This document shows positions 56,250 through 64,000 of a DNA stretch of 64,000 nt, piece by piece. The DNA is from Podospora pseudocomata (Eukaryota > Ascomycota > Sordariomycetes > Sordariales > Podosporaceae), in assembly GCF_035222375.1 (NCBI RefSeq), contig NC_085889.1, positions 1,364,001 through 1,428,000 of the forward strand. The letters run 5' to 3'. Within the stretch, counting starts at the first letter, position 1. Every line of letters starts with the position of its first letter. Position numbers and translations under genes: made by a program. The notes beneath the pieces were generated by a model. The model was given only the letters and a program-made list of their open reading frames with translations. It was not told the DNA's origin and did no database searches.

Positions 56250-58643
56250 ATGAAGAAGCTATTCCGAAAGCTCAAAGACAAAAAACCCACTAGCAATGAC
56301 CAGGGTCTCTCGGAGACAAGCTCTCTCCGGGAAGCTCTCCCCTCCATTGCTCAAGACAGCACACCGCCTGCTCCCATCCAAACTCCTGTTGCTCAACCAT
56401 CACCCCCTACAACTACAGCACCACCCATAGAGGTCCTCCCATCAAGCAACATCTGTCAAATCTGCTTCCACCTCGACGCAACACACGCCCCTAGAGATGG
56501 CAACCTCAACACCAAAGACCCTTCCTGGGCCGAACTCGAGTACAATCTCCCACCGGACACACATGCCGCCAAACTTGTTCCCAAATCAGAGGATCTCATC
56601 AATTCGGCAAACGGCGGCTGCATGCACTGTTTCATCGTGCGCACAGCGTTGAATGCCATCCATCCAGGCTGGGAGAATGAAAAGACCATCCTCCACATTT
56701 TCCTGGCGCCTGGTGTTCCCGTGGTGGTGCGACTAGAGTTTGGCAGCTTGATCACGACGCATATGAGCCGGGAGGAGGCGTTGCAGACTTATGGCTTTGA
56801 TGTCCCGGTCAAGTTCACGGTCACTGTTCGTGATGCTGAGAAGCCCAGTGTTGATGTCGAGATTTATCGACCACTTTCGCCAAGCCCCTCTGGAGGCTCT
56901 GGCGCCCCTGGACCAGGTAAGTACCCCTCTTCCCCGTATTGTCAGAAGCTTTTTCTGTTCTGTTTGCCGATTCGTCGTGTGTTAGGTTTCGACTTGTCAT
57001 CCCTTGTACGGCACGTCGGCTTCGGCGAGGAGATCCCACAGTGTGCCGGTAATGAGGACTCGTTTAATTTCATCAACCAACGCGTGAACGAGTGCATCAC
57101 ATCCCATAGCTGTGAAGGCAACAAGAAGCTGCTTCCACAGTTGCCTAGCCGGGTGATCTGGGTTCAGGCGCACACGCCGAGCCGTATTCAGCTTGTTGAG
57201 CCCACTGGAATCCGCGCCAAGTACATAGCTCTCAGTTACTGCTGGGGTTCCGTCTCGCCAGATACCTATCTCACTGATGCACGCAACCTGGAGTCAAGAA
57301 AAGCAGGGATCAACTACGATGAGCTTCCGCCGCTTCTGCAAGACGTTGTAACGTGTGTCCGCGCCCTCGGCATCGAGTATCTGTGGGTTGACCGGCTGTG
57401 TATCGTCCAAGGCGATGGTGGTGACTTTTCCACGCAGGCGCCCAAGATGGGTGACATTTACGGGGATGCCACACTCACCATCGCAGCCGCCTCTGGGGAG
57501 TCTGAAAATGATCGCATTCTTCTTGAAAGAGACACCAAGGCCGGCCCGTTCTCGCTTGACCTAAAGCTCAAGGGCATGGGTACGCTAACGCTGAAGGTCC
57601 GTCGACGAACGCACAAGCTTGAAACCGAATATGTGGGAGGAGACTATGGTCGGGTGTCAACACGGGCCTGGATCTGGCAGGAACGTCTTCTCTCGTCTCG
57701 CACCGTGTTCTTCACCCCCCGTGCTCTCAAGTTTGAATGCCATCACCACTCGGTTTGGCAAGGTTATGCCCCTGGCGTTGTTGGAAACTCGTGGTCAACA
57801 CACGTCGAGTTGGCCTCCAGCTCACACAACGCATGGCTACGGTTGCTCATCGAGTTTATGAAGCGCAACATCACCAACGCATCGGACCGGCTGCCCGCCA
57901 TCGAGTCCGTCATGAAGCGAATCGCAGTCAACACCGGTTGGACCCCTTTTTGGGGCGTCTTCGAGGAGAAGCTTGTCGAAAGCCTTGGCTGGAGCGCCAT
58001 AGACCTGAAAAAATCTTCGGGGCAGGCTAGCTGCCGTATAAATCCTGGACACTATGCTCCGACGTGGAGTTGGGCGAGCGTTGATGGTGAGATTACGTAT
58101 ATCCATGTGTTGACCGACCAGCACTACGCGCCCCTGCACCAGGTTGATCCCCTCATGTACGAACTGCAATGTCGAGATCTTGATCGTGCCACTGGCGCTA
58201 TTACAATGGTCGGAAGCTATCTCATTGGCGGCATTCGATGTACCATCGAGCCGAACGCATCGTACAGCGAAGAGAGTGAGACGACCCGCGAGGTGGGCAA
58301 GTACCGCTACACCCACAACGTCCGGGTATCTGGACAGCATCCGGACTTTCTCTTCAATCCTGATGTCCCATTGATGTCGGTGGAGGGTGACCCAAATCAG
58401 CCATACTCGGGCTCGGCGGTAAGAGCGCCGTACGGGGTCGACGATCCAACAGAGGAATGGACCGGAAATTGTTTGGTCTTGTTGGTTGCGAGACGAAACA
58501 AAAGGTCACTGGCTCTTCTGCTGGGAGCTTCGCTGAGAGATATCGATGGAGCGGCGTGGGAACGTATTGGACTATCCACCTCGATTGATGTGTCTGTCTG
58601 GGACGAGGAACATGTCAAGACGGGGCCGATTAGGGTTGTATGA
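56250..58643 (+). CDS. HET-domain (heterokaryon incompatibility) protein, intact
   Basis: The first ATG in frame is 56250 (MKKLFRKLKDKKPTSNDQGL). A 69-bp GT-AG intron (56917-56985) is a multiple of three, so the frame stays open with or without splicing. About 774 residues when spliced. Before the intron is a leader with ICQICFHLDATHAPRDG and GGCMHCFIVRTALNA. The HET domain (about residues 295-450) carries AKYIALSYCWGSVSPDTYLT, LPPLLQDVVTCVRALGIEYL, WVDRLCIVQGDGGDFSTQAP, KMGDIYGDATLTIAAASGE and STRAWIWQERLLSSRTVFF. The C-terminus has the usual APTWSWASVDGEI block. HET proteins trigger cell death during non-self recognition, normally with a partner. All core motifs are present, so it is probably functional. 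It neighbours the protease/gasdermin fossil pair. Confidence 0.9.
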   Translation: MKKLFRKLKDKKPTSNDQGLSETSSLREALPSIAQDSTPPAPIQTPVAQPSPPTTTAPPIEVLPSSNICQICFHLDATHAPRDGNLNTKDPSWAELEYNLPPDTHAAKLVPKSEDLINSANGGCMHCFIVRTALNAIHPGWENEKTILHIFLAPGVPVVVRLEFGSLITTHMSREEALQTYGFDVPVKFTVTVRDAEKPSVDVEIYRPLSPSPSGGSGAPGPGKYPSSPYCQKLFLFCLPIRRVLGFDLSSLVRHVGFGEEIPQCAGNEDSFNFINQRVNECITSHSCEGNKKLLPQLPSRVIWVQAHTPSRIQLVEPTGIRAKYIALSYCWGSVSPDTYLTDARNLESRKAGINYDELPPLLQDVVTCVRALGIEYLWVDRLCIVQGDGGDFSTQAPKMGDIYGDATLTIAAASGESENDRILLERDTKAGPFSLDLKLKGMGTLTLKVRRRTHKLETEYVGGDYGRVSTRAWIWQERLLSSRTVFFTPRALKFECHHHSVWQGYAPGVVGNSWSTHVELASSSHNAWLRLLIEFMKRNITNASDRLPAIESVMKRIAVNTGWTPFWGVFEEKLVESLGWSAIDLKKSSGQASCRINPGHYAPTWSWASVDGEITYIHVLTDQHYAPLHQVDPLMYELQCRDLDRATGAITMVGSYLIGGIRCTIEPNASYSEESETTREVGKYRYTHNVRVSGQHPDFLFNPDVPLMSVEGDPNQPYSGSAVRAPYGVDDPTEEWTGNCLVLLVARRNKRSLALLLGASLRDIDGAAWERIGLSTSIDVSVWDEEHVKTGPIRVV

Positions 58644-59203
58644 GTGTGACGGAGAGGGCTCTGTACAACGAACTGCATTCGGCTGGCTTCTTCTGGGGTG
58701 CTCGTACTGGCCGATTTGTGAGTCACTTACAAATGATCAACATCAAGTACTGGAAAAGGTGGACTCACCAAAACAATGACCCGATTGTGATTTTCAACCG
58801 AGCCACGGATGAGTCAACGGAGGTGGTTTATAAAAGAGAGCCTCTGGAAACGAAATAACGAGAAATTTTAGTGAAATGGCGGAATCCAGCAGAGCGGGGT
58901 AGGTAGAGTGTAATAAGACAGGCAGGGCAGCAGCAACATTGACAATAAAAGCATGACGCAACGAAGAGCCGCTGCAGCCTTGACATGCTGCCTGCCTTGT
59001 GAACTACTACTCTGGCACGTAATGACTGGTCTTTTTCTGCCCACTGTCTGACAGTAACTTGTGACCTGGAGCGAAAGCTGAGGAGTGAATTTGAAGGACC
59101 AGTTCCCAACACCAAACAACACCTTCTTCCCCTTCCGCTTGCCCTTCACCCAACTTTCCCCCGCCAACACGCCGCTTCGAGACAACTACGTCCAGCAAAG
59201 AAC
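58644..59203. other. Intergenic
   Basis: No gene recognised. Confidence 0.4.
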
Positions 59204-59690
59204 ATGATATCTCCGGTTCAGGCACCATCTCAAGCCCATGGCATCGGTCTTCGCCGTCTGCCCACTGAGCTTCGGTACCAGATCTACCGTCCGGTTTGGA
59301 GCCGCGGGTCATCTTTCTGGGAGACAAAACATGCCACGACTTCCCTGACAACCTGCCTGGTAGATCACGATGCGACACACAAAGGCCACCAGTTACATTC
59401 CACATCAGCCACGAGGCCGGAGAGGAAACGCTGAGACACTATCACAAGTATTTCATCATCGCGCATCATCCGTCTAGAAGGCTCAAGTTGTATGGATATG
59501 TTAATCCGCACCTCGACATTCGACATTTTGACCAATCCATAACTCCGAACACTGGTCTTCGTATTTGTTCCAGGACCTCGGACTTCCTCTCAACTTTCTA
59601 ATCGAACCCCCTATTACTCGCCCCATCCTCCGCCTCTCGCTCAGTCCCAGCGTCCCTGCCCGTGACAAGAAGAAAAAGCCAACGAATATG
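59204..59690 (+). pseudogene. 2EXR-domain protein remnant
   Basis: The ATG at 59204 leads to the 2EXR opening, GIGLRRLPTELRYQIYRPVW. The second half, VTFHISHEAGEETLRHYHKY followed by LYGYVNPHLDIRHFD, is in a different frame. Only the domain's first ~130 residues remain, then stops. It is the closest neighbour, and probably a broken duplicate, of the intact gene at 59986: both share YGYVNPHLDI / CGYINPNLDI and ETLRHYHKY / ETLKYYHLY. Confidence 0.62.
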
Positions 59691-59985
59691 CTACGTTCAG
59701 GAAACTCTTTGACCCTTGGTAGGTAGTTTAAAGCGTTTGCAGCCTGAAGCTTAATGTTTGACTTTGAGTTGCTAGTTAGTCTTTAGAAATCATAAAGAAA
59801 AGAGACAACTGTTTTGCCTCAGTTGACTCACATTGATAGTTTGCGTTGTGCCTTTCATTGGCACTCTGACCTTCATGAGTCAACATTAGACTTCACTTGG
59901 TTATATAAACCAGCTCTTCCCGCTGCTACCGTGTCATTCATATAACCTTCTATTTGCATATATGTCATATTTCCGCATTTGAACC

Positions 59986-61179
59986 ATGCTACCGCGAAGG
60001 AACTCAAACCACCAGCGACCGGTGCTCTCTCAGCATTTAGACCTCACGGGACAGTCTGGCCTGCCGTCTAGTTTAAGGTTTCGTTCCCTACCAGTTGAGT
60101 TGAGATTGCAGGTTTATCAAGAAACATGGAAGTCTACCATCATCCTGGTGTTGTTCCACGGATGTTGGCAGCCGCTTCAAGTTATGAAAAGGGGCAAAAT
60201 GCCTGCCACCTTACATCTATGCTTGGAAGCAAGGCAAGAAACTCTGAAATATTATCATCTGTACAAAGCATCAGCAGCAAAACTCGTTGCCCCGAAGATT
60301 TCTTTTACTCAATGTGGCTACATTAACCCAAATCTCGACATCATACATCTCGACGTTCCCTTTGGATCAGGCCCTGTGAAAGGGCACATTCAGATTGAAA
60401 GACTTAGTCCGGCTACCCTGAGATTGACATTGGGCCGTGCCCTAGTACCAAGTGCAGTACTGAAGTGGTTTGCTGAGAAACCCCAGCTGTTCGCGGGGCT
60501 TAAGACCACTGATTTCTGGGTCTGGACCCCGTCTCGAACGTTTGAAAACGGAGTTACGGAACGATACCGAATCTGCCGTGTCCCGCCCTCAACACCACTT
60601 ACTCCGGTGGTTCATCGGAAAAACATCGTTTACAAGCCAGCAGCAGTCGATAGTCGCTTGTGCCCAAATCCCCACTGTCAGACGCCAATCTGGCACTGGA
60701 AATACGACCCTGAAGCCAGCTATTGTGTCGCCTCTACCGGCCCTTATATCAGCTCGCAGCGCCCCTTTGTTCGCGGAGAGGAAATTAAGCTTCCTGATCC
60801 AGACGGCTCCGCCAGGGTTGTGATGCCCTCCATCAGCTTTGATTGGAAAGCCACCCGCGCCCGAGCTTTGTTGCGGGAGACAGACGCGCTCCTCTTTGAC
60901 CCGGGCGATGGGATGAAGAGGCGTGAATGGGTCATTTGCAAGGTTGTTGATCCATCCGAAATGCCCAACAAACTCGTTATACAGCTGGGCGCCCGATACC
61001 TGCTATATTTGGACTGGGATTTGGCCCACTACGCGACACTTCTTCAACAACGGGAGATCACAGCCCTAATGGAACAACATCCTGATACAAATCAATTTCT
61101 GACCGAGATGCTTCCTATGTTGGACCATTTGAGCACAACTAGGTACTCCAGGTCCCTGCCATTTGGTCCAGATTGGTAA
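59986..61179 (+). CDS. 2EXR-domain (F-box-like) protein
   Basis: Single exon, 397 residues, ATG at 59986. The N-terminal 2EXR domain (about residues 30-140) reads LRFRSLPVELRLQVYQETWK, then ATLHLCLEARQETLKYYHLY and CGYINPNLDIIHLDVPF. A C-terminal part has a possible zinc-binding cluster (SRLCPNPHCQTPIWHW) and ends STTRYSRSLPFGPDW. 2EXR proteins are abundant in Sordariomycetes and resemble F-box proteins in their first helix, but no substrate or ligase link is established. It is intact and flanked by a broken sister (59204) and another member (61832). Confidence 0.75.
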   Translation: MLPRRNSNHQRPVLSQHLDLTGQSGLPSSLRFRSLPVELRLQVYQETWKSTIILVLFHGCWQPLQVMKRGKMPATLHLCLEARQETLKYYHLYKASAAKLVAPKISFTQCGYINPNLDIIHLDVPFGSGPVKGHIQIERLSPATLRLTLGRALVPSAVLKWFAEKPQLFAGLKTTDFWVWTPSRTFENGVTERYRICRVPPSTPLTPVVHRKNIVYKPAAVDSRLCPNPHCQTPIWHWKYDPEASYCVASTGPYISSQRPFVRGEEIKLPDPDGSARVVMPSISFDWKATRARALLRETDALLFDPGDGMKRREWVICKVVDPSEMPNKLVIQLGARYLLYLDWDLAHYATLLQQREITALMEQHPDTNQFLTEMLPMLDHLSTTRYSRSLPFGPDW

Positions 61180-61831
61180 TACACTAAGTACCATGACTGG
61201 GAGGGTTGTAAAGATGTTGCGCATGGTGTGGGAAAGTGAAGGTGATGGAATAAATCTACCGAACTGAGGGACTGAACCGCTAGAAATACATGTGGCTGTC
61301 ATAACCAGGGCGGTGAAGAAAGGCGAATAAAGCCGTGAAAAGGATAAAAGGGAAAGGCTGCAAAAGGCCTGCAAGACCTGCAAAGGAAAGCAAAAGGCTC
61401 TAAGCCAACACATGGTGTCTGCGGTCCTGGGTGGTTGTATGCGGTAGGCCAGAGCTTCCCTTTACAGGATTGCAGGGGTCAAGGAGATGCAAGTGTCGCT
61501 TTTCCGCATAATGGTATTGCCCACCTGAGTCAGAAATCATTTAAAATGCAAGTCTGGTTCTGTGAAACATGTCACCCCTCTCATCTATTAGGCAGCGTGG
61601 CCACATGGCTTTCCTGTATCAGGCACATCCGCACCATCACAACATCCAACAGGCCGCCTATCTTGAAACATACTTGAAAATAGAGACAACAGGGGGAAAA
61701 GTGTTTTGATGATGATGGAAAACTATATAAACCTGGCTCTCTTATAAAATACTGATCCCGTCCTACCAACACTTTCAACCGTAGACCTTAGCTACCTAGG
61801 CACCTACCTAACGTACACTTTTGCTGCTATC
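61180..61831. other. Intergenic
   Basis: No gene supported. A TATATAAA-like element lies near 61724-61730, about 100 bp before the next predicted start. Confidence 0.4.
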
Positions 61832-63022
61832 ATGAATCGTTCAGATCAACAGCGCAGGCCGTTTTCCGATATGGTACCGCCTCAAAGTTGTTTTGAACTA
61901 CATAAACAAAGACGAGCGCAGCCCGGCTTCGATGAACGTCGTAATGTTATACAACAGATAATCGCTATGGGTTTATGTCTCAATCAAAAACATGCTGCTT
62001 TAAAATATTTTTCCAGTTAGGTAACAGCTCGCCGGCCAGGGCATCGTCAAAACGACTTGAAGGGAGGGAGAAGTTATGCGAGGTTCGAACTCTTCCTGCG
62101 GCTACCGGCTGAACTGCGCTTGATGATATGGAAGTTAGCTCTTGCGGTTTCCAGAACGATCACTCTTCGATACCGACATGGGCAGCTTGCCGAGATTTCT
62201 CGACCGATGGGTATCGAAATGACGTGCAAGGAAGTCTACACTGTCTTTTTGGAGCAAAACCCTGATAGGTTCAAAGCCCACAGAACACGCTGGAGACTTC
62301 TCGTCGATTATAGTGAGGGTTACACAATGGCATGGCAACAGAGAATCAAGAGCGTGAACGAACATGCATTACCAGTCAACTTCAACCAGGACCTGTTTGT
62401 TATTACTGGCATACCACCATATATAGTCAGATATCCCGAAGATATCGAACCGCTGCCAGCCACGCTCCATAGCTTTGGTCGGCAGCCCGATATGTGGGAA
62501 CGATTCTCTCAGCCGTATGTTTCGCAGCTTAGGAAGATTGTATTGCCATTGGAAATGTCCGAGTTTCTTTCGCACGCTCTGGGCAATCAGTCCCCACTTC
62601 CCCAGCTCCAGGAGGCATGGGTACTTATGAGAGGAAATATAAGGGAATCTTGCGCCAACATGAATCCAAATATGTTCCACTATCACTGCCCACTGCATCA
62701 CCACGATGTATTTCCCTCCAGATTCACGCGTATAAATCAATTATTACGACCAGGAACGCAAGTATGTCCTGCCTGCGAATGGGAAACTCAGTCCTTCCCG
62801 GTCTTCTTCCCGATGGAGTTACTGCGGTCGAAGTATGATTTCAGGGTCACTTACGACATGTCCCTTGGAAAGTACCCACGTTTGTCTGACATATATCGCT
62901 CTAGAAGCCCCATCATCAGATTCATTAGGAAGGAAAAAGTGCTGAACATGAAAGAAACTCGGAGATTCCTCATGATATTGCCGCTGCCTGCTTGTCACAC
63001 GTCAACGAACCAACCACCGTGA
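61832..63022 (+). CDS. 2EXR-domain protein, 3' end replaced by an LTR relic
   Basis: The likely start is the ATG at 61832 (MNRSDQQRRPFSDM). An intron is needed before the main exon (acceptor AACAG near 62029 or TTAG near 62021; donor not certain). The main exon reads RFELFLRLPAELRLMIWKLA (2EXR opening), IEMTCKEVYTVFLEQNPDRF, FNQDLFVITGIPPYIVRYP and FHYHCPLHHHDVFPSRFTR, plus a CPACEW pair. The last codons (from about 62993) and the stop at 63020-63022 fall inside a degenerate solo-LTR copy, so the original C-terminus is lost or replaced. The protein may still be made, about 330-350 residues. No confident function. Confidence 0.55.
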
Positions 63023-63257
63023 ACACGGCCAACAACACCGTCGATGCCACTGAAAGAAGGGGTAACTGCACGCTGTGAACCAGTAGTCAAAGTGAGGTAG
63101 ACGATCACAGGCTTCGCGGTTATTAAGAAGATGATATTGGTCAACCTGAGATATTGAGGAACTTGGCAGCGGCTTGAGGCCACTGGGCACGGGCCTACCC
63201 ACCTGGTTAACTACCTCAAGTGTGAAATGACAATAAATTACAGAGGCAAGTATTCCA
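62993..63257 (-). mobile_element. Degenerate solo LTR, second copy
   Basis: On the minus strand it shares with the element at 43580 the block GTGCCCAGTGGC...AGCCGCTGCCAAGTTCC, then TCAATATCTCAGG, GCAGTTACCCCTTCTT, and the terminus CGTGTGACA. It is about 90 bp shorter and more divergent, and no target duplication is clear. It looks older than the 43580 copy. Confidence 0.65.
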
Positions 63258-63283
63258 CCCAATCTTGATCCATGCAAAAGCTA

Positions 63284-63953
63284 CTACCAAGAGTAATCAC
63301 TGTCCCCATCCTCAACCTCGTCTTCTCTCACTTCCTCTACGCAAACACCAGGAGAATCAGGATGCATGGCTGGCGACGGTGAGGCATGTCTCATTCTTCC
63401 AGGGCTTTGGATATCAGGTGTTAGTAATAACCCCGGGCCCATCACGTCGCTCGGATTTCCAAATCTCGCCGTCATCGAAAGTCCTTTCAGGGAACTCTTC
63501 ATGCTGATTGCAGGGTAAAGCTGTCCCCGAGGCACATCGTCCCCTTCCAAAGCAGTTCCTGACAACCCAATTGTTAGGGCTAATGTTAGTTACGTACGTA
63601 GTTTATAATCGTGACAGACATTTGTTCTGGGTGGTCCTGTACGTGTAGGTACCTAGGTGCATATAGGTAGACCAGGTACCGGTAGGAAGGAACAAAACAA
63701 GAACAAAACGAAGCTCCACTTACCAAGGGGTTTGTTATTCTTCAAGAAGGAGACCTTTCTCTGTCCATCGCCCACCTTGACCTTGCAAACTATCGTGTCG
63801 TTGACACCATACCCATCAGCGTACCTTCGCCCCCATTCCGATTCCAAGAACATTTTCCCGTCATCGCCGTGATACCCCAAAGAACCCGATTCCCATCCTA
63901 TCATCTGGTTGAGATCTACCTTTTCCGTACAGAGTCCAATTCCAATGGGAAAA
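63284..63953 (-). CDS. SPRY-domain protein, C-terminal part (runs off right edge)
   Basis: Two visible exons: 63953-63724 and 63558-63284, joined at NNKPLG/TALEGDD with GTAAGT and TCAG sites. An acceptor at 63954-63955 shows that more exons lie beyond the window. The SPRY domain is well conserved: FPIGIGLCTEKVDLNQMIGW, SGSLGYHGDDGKMFLESEWG, DTIVCKVKVGDGQRKVSFLK, NNKPLG and QLYPAISMKSS. This is the RanBPM/Ssh4-like form of SPRY used for protein binding. The tail after SPRY is Pro/Ser-rich and acidic, ending EDEVEDGDSDYSW. The partner is unknown. Intact as far as visible. Confidence 0.82.
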
Positions 63954-64000
63954 CTATAGCACGTCGAAATCAAGTTAATCCAACAGAAGGTACTTGTTAT

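Overview
The window reads as nuclear DNA of a filamentous ascomycete, most likely a Sordariomycete of the order Sordariales. Genes are split by short GT-AG introns (about 50-90 bp) with CTAAC-type branch sites. HET-domain and 2EXR families are present, together with a class V (GH18) chitinase, a pogo/Fot1-type transposon and solo LTRs. I name no species.

Layout: (1) 1-3.5 kb: a cytochrome P450 running off the left edge, a phytanoyl-CoA-dioxygenase-like (2OG-Fe) enzyme, and an intron-containing tRNA-Lys. (2) 3.6-8.6 kb: the C-terminal remnant of a Zn2Cys6-type regulator, a decayed HET-domain gene and a solo LTR. (3) 9-15 kb: a secreted DUF7907-like protein, a 4-kb gene-poor stretch with tRNA-like relics and one foldable element, and a small secreted cysteine-containing protein. 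(4) 16-28 kb: a conserved core with the DNA polymerase epsilon catalytic subunit (POL2, the largest gene), a divergent COX20, and two lineage-specific proteins. (5) 28.5-33 kb: a decayed killer-toxin-like class V chitinase with a degenerate subtilase-like tail. (6) 33-38 kb: gene-poor DNA and two unrecognised genes. (7) 38.8-44.4 kb: a dead metabolic patch with a broken terpene cyclase, a divergent broken P450, and an amidohydrolase split by a solo LTR that has a clean 5-bp target duplication. (8) 45-47 kb: an AVO2-like TORC2 ankyrin protein and a four-helix membrane protein with an in-frame stop. (9) 47.5-63 kb: an accessory block with four 2EXR genes or remnants, a pogo/Fot1 transposon, a decayed subtilase convergent with a gasdermin-like fossil, a Kex2-processed secreted cysteine-rich peptide, and an intact HET protein. 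(10) Right edge: a SPRY-domain gene that continues beyond the window.

The most interesting signal is at 50.4-54.3 kb. A DUF7580-like/subtilisin-like protease gene lies tail to tail with a gasdermin-like pore-forming gene, beside an intact HET gene. This layout resembles the fungal protease-gasdermin cell-death pairs (het-Q type), but both partners look broken here. More broadly, the accessory parts hold a striking number of recently broken host genes next to an intact housekeeping core.
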